Below, in pieces: positions 22,829-32,412 of a DNA stretch of 64,000 bases (position 1 is the stretch's first letter; every line of letters begins with the position of its first letter). Below the pieces are notes generated by a model. It saw nothing but the letters and a program-made list of their open reading frames with translations. It made no database searches and was not told the DNA's origin. The DNA comes from Crocodylus rhombifer (lineage: Eukaryota; Chordata; Crocodylia; Crocodylidae), in NCBI GenBank assembly GCA_038503035.1, contig JAVSML010001015.1:1-64000 (forward strand), read 5' to 3'. The position numbers were made by a program, and so were the translations under genes.

Positions 22829-24248
22829 AGGAAGCCAAGTAAGTCAGAGTTAAGGCTACTTTGGTATCTTTCAATACACCATTCTGATGCGCTGTTAGGG
22901 GGAGTGTTTTTCTTACAAGAATTTTGAAACATCAGATGACACTATAAACTCTGAAGTAACTAGGTACAACAGGTGACATAATGAAAGGCATTTACTTCTT
23001 AAATTAAACTGTGACAATAGGTGGTTAGAATCAGGACTAGATTCTGGCATTCTCATTCAGGCAGAATTCCCTCTTAGGAAATGGGTCTATGTTTGTTGTT
23101 TAAAGACAGCTGGTTCAAGCCCAAGAATCAGACCTGAGTCAAGCAGAACAAGTTTTCAAATTGTTGTTGTATCATGCATGCTTATTTTGCAAGCTCAGAG
23201 CAACAGGTCAGCTTTTGGGGTGTCCTCCATATAATACTCTAAATTTAAAATTTCAGGCATGCATAACTCAGTTCTTACTTCATGCATTTTTACTAAGAAC
23301 ATTCTTGAAAGCTAGAGTAGTATGTATGAAATAGAAAGCATGAGCTAGAGTACATTCTGAGAAGGGATATTTTTAAATGTCATTTCCTTCCTCCCCCCCC
23401 AACTTTGCATAATTTTATAAATGCCTGGGGTGTGTAGGTGTGAAAAATCAATACATGTTTTGCTTAGGTTCCCTCAAGGAAAATAGAGTGATGTATGAGA
23501 TTAGCTTTCAAATAACAAAATTGCTTCCACTTAGTAGATTTAAGCAACACTTTAGCAGCAAAAGATTCATGTATTCCTAGTGTGCAGATGTAGTATCACT
23601 TTAAATACTTTGTGAGCTTTCTAGTGGAAATCATGAAAATTCCTCGAGAGATATCCATGTTTCTGATGGCTTCTAAAATTGGCCAGATCAGTCATATATA
23701 GAACGTGTGTGCTCGAAGGAAGAAAAAGGAGAGAAATCTAACTTACAGCCTAATCTCCTCTACAGAAAGACCTGCACCTTCTTCAGACAGGTCTGTGGCT
23801 CAAGGATTGGACACTTAAGTCACATCAAGACACATGAATAAGCTGTGGTAGGGACCATCTTTGAATTGAGGGATTGTCAGTGGGGGGGGGGGGGGGGGGG
23901 GGGGTATAACTTGTGTCCATGTAGCCTTACATGGTTGTCTATATATAAGCCTGTAGTATGATGAGTATATTACAGATCCTGCCCTCCTCTTTCTGTGCCT
24001 CACATACTTTTAGTAACAGTAGTTATTTGTGACCCTTATTTTGGACCCAACTGTGCCAGTGTGGTATCTTTCTATTATGTTTGTATAAGAAACAACAACA
24101 GCAACAAAACCCAGAAAAATGTTATATGATAAATTGTGTAAAGTGGCTGCAAAGGGTTTATAGAACAAGCCAGTGCTTCCAGACCTGCCTAGATTAGCTG
24201 CAGATGGTGCTCAGTTTTTGATTCTAGCCATGTTGATCTAAGGACATA
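22829..24248. other. Gene-free stretch
   Basis: No coding or RNA gene was recognised. It contains a C9 run near 23393 and the G23 run listed separately. Confidence 0.5.
23882..23904. repeat. Poly(G) tract, 23 G
   Basis: An uninterrupted G run read directly from the sequence. Its exact length is likely polymorphic or assembly-dependent. Confidence 0.85.
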
Positions 24249-24478
24249 GGCAGGCACAGTTCTTTGGGTAGATGTGATATCTTTTACTAGACCAACTGCG
24301 TAGTTGGAAAAAAGTTCTTTGCAAGCTTTCGGGTGCAATCACCCTTCTTCAGGCTTCTTCAGACTCCCTACGCCTGAAGAAAGGTGATTGTGCCTAAAAG
24401 CTTGCAAAGAACCTTTTTTCAACTACTCAGTTGGTCTAATAAAAGATATCACATCTACCCAAAGGACCTTGCCTGCAG
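24249..24478. repeat. Foldback repeat with about 105-bp arms
   Basis: The left arm (24249-24354) and right arm (24372-24478) are near-perfect inverted repeats around a 17-nt centre. The outer part of the arms carries 'ttggtctaataaaagatatc', and the inner part 'cctgaagaa.ggtgattg'. The same words recur at 49050-49090, 59310-59335 and 60217-60284, so this is a dispersed family. No coding capacity. Confidence 0.85.
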
Positions 24479-26158
24479 ATGGTGACAATTTTATGTTAGT
24501 TCATTTCCAAAATGCTAGATGATAAATGAATACATTTCTGTTTCTGAAAAGATCTAGCTTCATTCACTGAATTGTGAAAAAACACCCTGTTAGTTTAATC
24601 ATATAGGTAGTTATCAAAGCTCAGTGTTTTCATGCTAGCACATTATTATTTCATGAGATGAAATTCAGTTCCATTTACAGAGCCCACAGAAAACCAATTC
24701 AATGTGCCATTTGACTTCCATTTTAAACAGCACTACCCCGGCTTGCTATTATGGGTCTATGTTCTTCATCTGTAAATGCAGTAGTATTTTAGGATCAAAA
24801 ATCAAGTTGACAAATGGTTTTGGTCTACCAACTTCAAGGATTTACACTTCTGACAACTTCATTATGTTTATGCTCTTTCAAATGATACTTTGTGTAGCTG
24901 ATGTGGAGGAGGGACTTGACCCTAGGTTTTCTCTGTTCCTGAAATGGGCTTGGTTCAGATTCTGATGTGGAAACAAGAAATGTATCAAATATTGGTGAAA
25001 AAGGTAAAGACCCATTTTCTAGTTTCTAGCCTCTTCACCACTTAAATTTGAATAGATTTCCAGTAATATGGTGAATTGCACATTTTAAGCCTTTCAATGT
25101 ACACTTGAGTACACTTTTTGGGCAATCTGTCTGCCTCCTCCATTTCACTTGGGTAGAACCACATGGTCAGGTCAGTAGTGGATCTCTGAAGTAGGGCACT
25201 ACTGTGACTCAACCATATTAATGTGACAGGTTCAGTTGCATTTGGCACCTATAAGCCATTTTTGTCTTAGGTGCTTAAGACCAAAATGACCCCAAAATGG
25301 TGTCTTTTGAACAAAACATTCATGCATCCAATGGTGCAAGTAGATAAAGTGAAGGAGTTTCCTTTAACACTGTAGTGCAAGCTTTCATAATTCAAGCTGG
25401 TCCAGTTACCACCCTGCATTAGCAGCACAAGCCCCGTTGCAATTTTGTTTTCTATATGCATCTCATAGTCAGCCTTTTGGCTTTCACTGGAATTTCAAGG
25501 AGGGTCTCTGGACACTAATACATTTCCAGCAGCTTCTAATGATTTTGCATCTTCCTCTTGAACTCTGCCTTATCCTTGGGAGTAGTGGACTGCTCTTAGC
25601 CTGGAGATATCCAGAGGGACAGCATTCTCCAATAAACAACTTTCAAGGCTTTACCTGCAGCATTGTTTGAACTTTCCTATTTAGTCCCTTTACCAACCTT
25701 TTTGGTCATACACCACAGCAAGTAATCCATCAAAAACAAATAAACAGAGATGCACATTGTGCGGAAAATTAACACACATTTTGTAATTTATCACTGGCAT
25801 GTTGATGATGTGCATCCAGATATTCTTCCCTGACTGAAAAGCTTTTGCAAAATTATATTTAATGTTATCTTTGGAATCTTTAATTCTCTCTTCAATTAGA
25901 GCTATGTATAATAAGTTCCAACACTCAGTCCCAAACTTCCCCCCACATTTGGGCTTGTGACTAGAGCTCTGGCTTCTGTTAAGACCAGTCCTTAATGCAT
26001 AATCAAGAATGGAAAATTCTGTGCTAAACTTGTGCTGGTCTTCTGCATAGGAATGAATGATTCCCTTCTTAAAAATCAAGGCATTCTGGAAAACCTTCAA
26101 ACCTCTATATTTTTTTAAAGTAATGCCATATAAAAAAGGCATTTTTTGTGCATCTGCA
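24479..26158. other. Gene-free stretch
   Basis: Unremarkable AT-rich DNA. A minus-strand open frame of 175 codons (25690-26217) has no motif I recognise and overlaps the start of the large inverted repeat. I do not call it a gene. Confidence 0.45.
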
Positions 26159-26526
26159 TGTGTGCTATAAGTTCTCATCTGCCATGTCTTTGGTGTTGTA
26201 GAAAAGAGAGAGACCAATCTTCCATGACCTCACACAGCCCTCACGGAGATGCTACAGGTCCCATGGCACTGGTAAAGTTGCATGTCACCCTTAGACCGTA
26301 CTACATCTATGGAATATTAAGTGATGTTAGAGTTAGAATGTGCTCTGAACAGTTACATGTTAAGTGTTAATACCATTTCTTGCCTGCATCGTTTTGAAGT
26401 GCCACTGGATGGCTGGCAAGCAGAGGCAAAGCTAGGAGCCATGATACCTGGGCTCTATTCCTGTTTAGAGAGGACGAGGGCTAGGAGCAGTACTTCCTAG
26501 AGTGCTAGAGGACGGAAAAATTGCTC
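26159..26526. repeat. Left arm of a large inverted repeat
   Basis: This segment is the reverse complement, at high identity, of two blocks on the right: 28919-29034 (outer) and 28503-28749 (inner). Shared words include 'gtctttggtgttgtagaaaa', 'gttagaatgtgctct' and 'cttgcctgcat'. The right arm has 169 extra bases between the blocks. Confidence 0.85.
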
Positions 26527-26549
26527 TGATCTTGTGTGAAGCTGTCGGC

Positions 26550-26980
26550 TGCTACTCAAATGCTGGAAAGAGGGTGAGGTACCACAAGACATGTGTGATA
26601 CAAACATCATCACTCTATATAAAAGTAAAGGTGGTAAGGGTGACTGTGACAACTACAGAGGTATCTTGCTACTACGTACAGCGGGAAAAGCTTTCTAAAG
26701 AGTCATCTTGGTGTGCCTACAACAACTGGAGAGTCATGTCTACCCTGAATCTTTGTGCAGGTTCAGGACTGGAAGATCATCCATAGACAAGATATTTTTC
26801 CCTGCAGTAACTTCAATAGAAAGCGACTCTTGAGAGAGCTTCTCTCGCTGTACATAGTAGCGAGATACCTTTGGAGTTGTTGCAGTCACCCTTACCATCT
26901 TTATTTTTATACAGAGTGATGATGTTTGCATCACACGTGTCTTGTGCTACCTCACCCTCTTTCCAGCATTTGAGTAGCAG
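26550..26980. repeat. Inner inverted duplication within the RT fragment
   Basis: Left arm 26550-26704 and right arm 26825-26980 are inverted copies ('ctactcaaatgctggaaaga' at the outer edge), separated by 120 nt. Both encode the same RT motif on opposite strands. Confidence 0.85.
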
Positions 26981-27290
26981 CTAATGAAGATATTGTAGAA
27001 GGCTTTCTTTCCCACACTTGAGAATTTCCGATCAAGATGAAAAATGGAGTGAACCAGGGATGCATTCTTGCCCCTACGCTCTTTGGAATCTTCTTCTTGG
27101 TACTCCTGAACTGTGCATTTAAAGACATGGAAGGTAGAGGGTACCTTCACCCGAGATCAAATGGGAAACTCTCCAGCTTGTCATGACTTAAGGCAAAGAC
27201 TAAAGTTAGAAAGGTGCTTATCAGGGAGCTTCTATTTGCAGATTGGATTATTCAGTCGCTTGAGACACTGCAAACCATCTACGCCATAGG
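26550..27290 (+). pseudogene. Non-LTR retrotransposon reverse-transcriptase fragment, rearranged
   Basis: In the plus strand 26583-26800 translates to RT fingers motifs 'NIITLYKSKGGKGDCDNYRG' and 'YPESLCRFRTGRSSID'. Further on (27035-27290) come 'MKNGVNQGCILAPTLFGIFF' and 'REVLIRELLFAD'-like residues, the palm region of another LINE clade (not CR1). Between them, 26825-26980 is an inverted second copy of the 26550-26704 segment, which replaces the expected intervening palm sequence. Stops and frameshifts are frequent. The clade (RTE- or Rex-like) cannot be fixed from memory. Confidence 0.65.
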
Positions 27291-28502
27291 CTGCTATATC
27301 CACCATCTCTCACAGACAGAAGGATGCCAATCAGAATGAAAGCTGCTTCACAGAACTTACTGTACATAAATACTGAAATAGCCTCACTGATACCTCTTGC
27401 ATACTCTGGCCCTAGCTCCCCACCTATGCTTGACTTTCACTCATCCACTGCAGGCTACCACACAGGGTCCTGGCAGAGCTGAGTCCTGCCATGTAAACAG
27501 AGCTCTCTGTCTCCTGTTCAGCCTGATAGAATTCTTTGCAATGCTGTCCTCACCACTGTGATTCCACACTATGTGCATTTCATTGTCTGGGGTCCTTCAA
27601 TACCCAAAGAGCAGATGTGACAGGATTAATTAGGGTCATATTATCTGATATTAACCAGGAAGTCTGAATCCGTTTTGACCGTGCAGGAAAACATCCAGAT
27701 TGGTTAAAAAGTCTGTTCTGTATGTATTTAAATCTATATTGAAAAAAGGATTTAGGTATCAAATTGTTCTTTAGGTTGTAATTTGGCACCTAAGTCCAAA
27801 TAAGTGATCTGTTAAAACTGTCTAACTGCTTAAGCACCTGAGAATTGTTTAGTCCCTAACATTTACCTGCTATGAATGCTTGTAACTGGCATTGTTTTAG
27901 CTGAGCTGACCAGTAAGGACCTAAAACCTGAGCCTTTGGTTGCGGTAGCGCAGCTGCTTCTCAGCAGAAAAGTCAGAGAGTGCCACCATCCAGACTATTC
28001 TGTAGGCTGGTGCTAATTAGCACTATCCAGGGAATTCAAAGGGACTGGTTTCAGCTCTCCTGAACTGAGAAGGGCTTAAACTCACGCCTTTCCCTTCTAG
28101 GACAAGGTTGTTATGAAAGAAGGTCTATCCCTTTATCCTCTCCCAGTTCAGACTGTGAATCCCAGTCTCACCAAGGTTCCTCCTGGAGGCATCTAAGTGT
28201 GGGAAAGAGAGGCAGGATTTGAACAAGTCCTCCTACTGTGCACTTTCTACTGGCAGTATCAGGCATCTCCCTTGCTTAGTGTGTTCAGCTGCATGCGAAT
28301 CCCAGTCCTAAGCACCTAATGGTGAAATTACATGCTACACTTAGGCCCAACTAAAGGCTTTTAAAATGTTAGCATTTGCATGTTAAAGTTTGTTAACCTG
28401 TGTTAAGTGCCCTCTGAGCATCTCTTTAGGAGAAGGTTAACTCTGGGCTGTGCTATCTAGCTTGTGTTAGATTAACTTCAGTCTGCTCCATAAAGACAAA
28501 AT
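27291..28502. other. Interior of the large inverted repeat
   Basis: No gene recognised. Near 28215-28240 'ggatttgaacaagtcctcc' resembles a reverse-complemented tRNA B box, so a decayed tRNA-derived SINE is possible. Confidence 0.35.
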
Positions 28503-29034
28503 GAGCAATTTTTCAGTTCTCTAGCACCCTAGGATGTACTGCTCCTAGCCCTTCTCCCCTCTAAACAGGAACAGAGCCCAGGTTCCTGGCTCCTAACTGT
28601 GCCTTTGCTTGCCAGTGGCACTTCAGAGCTATGCAGGCAGGAAATGGTATTAACACTTAATGTGTAACTGTTTAGAGCACATTCTAACTTTAACATCATT
28701 TAATATTCCATTGAAGTAGTATGGTCTTAGTGTGACATGCAACTTTACCCCAAGTCTTTCTGTTTAAAGACTACAGAATTAGTCACCCAATGCTGGTTTT
28801 CTGGTTTTGTGCCTGGGGTTAGGCCTAACTTTTAGTTACTTGACTGCTTAGTGTTGTTATACCTAAATTTCCTTTTAGACCTTGTTCCTATGCCATTCTG
28901 TTTCTGTGATTTACAAATCCAATGCCATGAGACTTGTAGTGTCTGCATGAGGGCTGTATGAGGGCGTGGAAGATCAGCCTCTCTCTTTTCTACAACACCA
29001 AAGACGTGGCAGACAAGAACTTACAGCACTCACA
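28503..29034. repeat. Right arm of the large inverted repeat
   Basis: The inner block 28503-28749 and outer block 28919-29034 match the left arm 26159-26526 in reverse complement. The 28750-28918 segment is absent from the left arm. The whole structure spans about 2.9 kb. The ends 'gtgctataag' and 'cttacagcac' could be long TIRs of a DNA element, but no target duplication was found. Confidence 0.85.
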
Positions 29035-30319
29035 AACTGGTAAGCTATATACATATCAGGAAACAAGTACGCCCTCTCTGGGTGAGAGTCCCGTCAGGCA
29101 TCAAAGGACAAGCACAGGAGGTTTCAGACATGCAAGGGTATTTGATTACTTGATTGTTTGATTGGTTCCAACATTTCTTTACATGCAGTGGGGAGATCAG
29201 GATATACAAATTAGTGTTAACAGTAAATTATACCAAAACAGTTGTATATGTAGTGCTTCATCTCCAATAAAATGAAAGTATCCTTTTTAATTGTAGAATA
29301 GGATTACTTCATCACAGACTTTTCTGCCATAAAATCAGCTGCCAAGAAGAACACATTTTTTTTTCTGACTGAGATAATGGAGCCCTGAAAGCTGATATTG
29401 TAGATTTAACTTGCCCTGAGCAAGCTGAGTTATGGATAAGAGCATGAGGAACTCTAATCTCTGAAGATCCAGGTTTATTATATAACCATATCACTAATCC
29501 CACACCTGCCTAGTGACTGTCTTTTTAAACTAAAGTTTAACATTGTTGTTTACTTTAGGTTTAGAGTGTGACATTAAAAATGGGACCTATGGAGAACATA
29601 ATGTTTGCATTTTCAGGTAGGGATAGGTCTGCTGTGCTATTACTTAAATGCTGGAATGACCCAGGAGCCAACAAAGTATGTTTAACCGGGGGAAAGTCAT
29701 ATGAAACCTATTATGTCAAAAAGCTGTAATTTAACAAAGGGAGCTGCTCCTTCCTAATCACTCCTTATTATTTGTTAAACAAAAGACAAATCCGAGTGTA
29801 GTGAGATTGACAGCTGCTCAGCAAGCATTCAGTCCTCCATATTTGGTATGTTTCCTGGGTGAAGTCTCTTATTCCCTAACTCTATACAAAGCAACTCTAA
29901 AAGTAATTACTTTACTTCTGATGTGGAAGGCTGGCTGGTTATATAATAGTGTGGGACAGCCATTTCTGTTGTATAGTTGCACATTGTGAGTTGTTATGAG
30001 CTTGTCTTTCTTCCTATTGGAGTCAATATAAGTTTTGTCATTCATTGTTGTGGAAGAAAGACCAGGCCACACAGAATGTGGTGTGGTGCTTATATTACCT
30101 GTGGTTTGTATCATTTTTACAAAGCTGTTCATAAAGGTTGGAACCTTAACTCTGAGAGGTAACTTAATATATTTTAAATACACATTTTAGCTTATTAACT
30201 ACACATTTTACATTTGCACTGTCTGACTGTGACATGTTTTAATTACTGAAGCACTGCAGCTATTCTGAAATGCTTGACTAAAAATTATCTGGAAAGAAAC
30301 TGTTTCCTTAATAGCTGAG
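29035..30319. other. Gene-free stretch
   Basis: AT-rich DNA with no recognised gene or repeat. The open frames here are short and without motifs. Confidence 0.5.
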
Positions 30320-30626
30320 GCCAGGTATAGACATTATAGTTTTACTGGTAGATGTGATAGGAAACCAGTTTATACCCATAATTAGAACAGAAGTTCAGTG
30401 CACACAACTGGTCTATACCTCTAACAGAACAGAAGCTTGGCGCACACAACCTGGTTTAAAACTGGTGTAACCCAGTCTAAGATTTGCGCCCCCCCACCCC
30501 CTTATCCCCCCACCCAAGAGTAAATGTGTGTTCTGCTTGCTACCAAACTATAGTACATCACTTACAAAAAACTGTGTAGTTTAGATCAATTCCAGTTCAG
30601 GATTTTTGAATGGCTGTACCTACCCT
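30320..30626. mobile_element. Short copy of the family A TIR element
   Basis: Ends 'aggtatagacatt' and 'aatggctgtacct' are inverted repeats. Inside are 'aaaccagttta', 'aacagaacagaag' and 'tgcacacaa' words, as in the left part of 3188-4445, and the same 3' block ('gtgtagtttagatcaattcc'). It is about a quarter of the length of the copy at 3188, so it is an internally deleted or shorter subfamily member. Confidence 0.55.
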
Positions 30627-30922
30627 GAGTGTAAAGTAACAGGAGCTTCTGGCTCACTATTAAGGGGAAAGTGTGGCACACCACCCTTGCTATGTAGGCA
30701 GACATCTGAGCCAAAGCTACCTGCACTGCAATAAGCTTGACCTATGAGGCAGATGTCCAGGCAGCTGGAAAATAAAGACTGTAAGTAGCTGGGTTACATC
30801 ACAGCAGGGAGGGCCAGGCTTGGCCATTAGGCACAAAAGAAAACCCCTGTGTATGACAAAGGAGTCATGCGCGTAGTTTAAAAGGGCCTGCCAAACGTGG
30901 AAAAAAAATCCCCACACTCAGG
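30627..30922. other. Unclassified sequence before CR1 copy 3
   Basis: No gene. 'aaaataaagac' near 30770 and 'tttaaaagggcctg' near 30878 hint at an old LTR or other repeat into which the CR1 inserted. This could not be confirmed. Confidence 0.3.
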
Positions 30923-31896
30923 TAGGCTCTGGAGCGGTGAGAGATGCACGGGTGAAGCCCGCTGCACCCCCACTCCCCCGAAGCCCCCCAGACACCCCCT
31001 CAGCAGCCGCCGAGCCCCCTGCCAACCCCCAGCACAGCCGGAGGTAAGCGGGCTCGTGGTGGGAAGGGGTTAACTCCTCGCTTGCTTGGAGGAGGCCGCT
31101 GCCTGGTGCCGGCCGGGTCAAGCCCCCGCGCAGGCCCCTACTTGGCCCAGCCCCCCAGGGAGCCCCGCGACCGGAGCCGCGTGAACAGGCTGCATAAACA
31201 GGCGTTTGAGTTAGCGCGGAGTTCGCACAGGGGAGGGCGTGGGAGGGCACGAGACCCTGCCTGCGACCCCCCCCCAGAGTAGTCAGCCCCAGCCGTAGCC
31301 AGCCTACCAGAAGCATGACACGGATGGGCACGCGCCGCACCCCTCGGGTCCCCTCGGGCTCTGCGACCCCCCCATTGGGCACCTCAGAGATGGCCACCCA
31401 GATGGAGCCCATGGTTCCGGGCTCCACGCAGACGGAGCCCCTGGCTCTTGGCTGCGGGGGCTGCCTGTCCCTTTTTCAGGCTCTGGGGCCCAGGAGCATG
31501 GCCACCTCCCCTTGCGGGGTCTGCTCCCTACTGGGGTCTCTGGCGCGCCAGCTGGAGGAGCTCCAGGCCACAGTCCAGAGACTGCGTGCCATCAGGGACT
31601 GCGAGCAGGAGATAGACTCCTACTGCCAGGCCCTTCTCCCCCGGGAGCCGCAGGGGAGAGCTCCGTCTCCCTCCGCAACTAAGGAGGACTCTGGGACCTC
31701 CCGCTCTGCCCAGTTAGGGGCATGGACCAAGGTCATCAAGGGCCCTAAGGCCCGCCGCACCAAGGCCCCTGCCCCGCCGGAGCTTAGCAACAGGTTCGCA
31801 CCTCTTGCAGCCCCAGCAGAGCCCACGCAGTTGCCAGCTCCCGCAGGCAACCCAGGCTCGACCGCAGCTACTGGCCCCGCTCTCCCCAAGACAAAG

Positions 31897-31899
31897 TGA
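31897..31899 (+). other. In-frame TGA between the two halves of CR1 ORF1
   Basis: The context is AAG TGA AAG. The same TGA sits at the same codon in copy 1 (14472-14470, AAA TGA AAG). It may be inherited from their source element, a readthrough codon, or independent CpG decay of CGA. Confidence 0.7.
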
Positions 31900-32402
31900 A
31901 AGGTGTTTGTTGTGGGAGATTCCATCCTGCGGGGGACTGAGGGGGCAATCTGCCGCCCTGACCCCTTAGCCCGGGAAGTCTGCTGCTTCCCGGGGGCCCG
32001 CATCCGAGACATTGCGGGGAGGATCCCGCAGCTCCTCCGGCCTACAGACCACTACCCCATGCTCCTGATTCATGTGGGCACCAATGACACGGCTCGGAGC
32101 ACCCCCAGCCAGGTCATGAGGCACTACAGGGATTTGGGAGCGGGGCTTAGGGGTCTGGGAGCTCAGGCGGTGTTTTCATCGATCCTCCCAGTCTCGGGCT
32201 ATGGGCTGAGGAGGGAGAGGAGGATCCATGCGGTGAACCAAAGACTGCGGCGCTGGTGTTATCAGGAAGGCTTTGGCTTCCATGACCACAGCCCGCTCTT
32301 TGGAGAGAGAGGCAGCGAGCTGCTGGGAAGAGATGGCCTCCACCTCTCTCCCCTGGGGAGGAGGGTCTTCTCAGCCAGGCTGGCTGACCTGCTCCACTGG
32401 GC

Positions 32403-32412
32403 TTTAAACTAA
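32403..32412 (+). promoter_or_regulatory. Candidate -1 ribosomal frameshift site at the ORF1/ORF2 junction
   Basis: The heptamer TTTAAAC (32403-32409) is in the correct register (GCT TTA AAC) and followed directly by TAA. Slipping back one base places the ribosome in the frame that runs open to ORF2 without a stop or ATG. A possible 7-bp stem, CCGCTGG (32415-32421) with CCAGCGG (32473-32479), starts 5 nt after the heptamer. The stem is only partly kept in copy 1 and lost in copy 2. Confidence 0.55.

Larger units (their letters stand above)
31315..32412 (+). pseudogene. CR1 ORF1: coiled-coil region plus SGNH esterase domain, in-frame TGA
   Basis: CR1 ORF1 proteins bind RNA and form the ribonucleoprotein; some carry an esterase domain. 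Residues 1-194 (31315-31896) contain C-x-x-C and the helix 'LARQLEELQATVQRLRA', then a Pro/Ala/Lys-rich linker. TGA at 31897-31899 follows 'LPKTK'. The same frame continues as an SGNH hydrolase domain: 'VFVVGDSILRG' (block I, Ser nucleophile), 'LLIHVGTNDTA' (block III) and 'DGLHLSPLG' (block V Asp/His). The ORF ends in GCT TTA AAC TAA. All four catalytic positions are intact, so the domain is well preserved. ATG at 31315 is the first Met in frame and aligns with the start in copy 1. Confidence 0.88.

Noticed and set aside
25690..26217. 175-codon minus-strand open frame
   Set aside because: No recognisable domain, AT-rich codon use, and it overlaps the end of the large inverted repeat.
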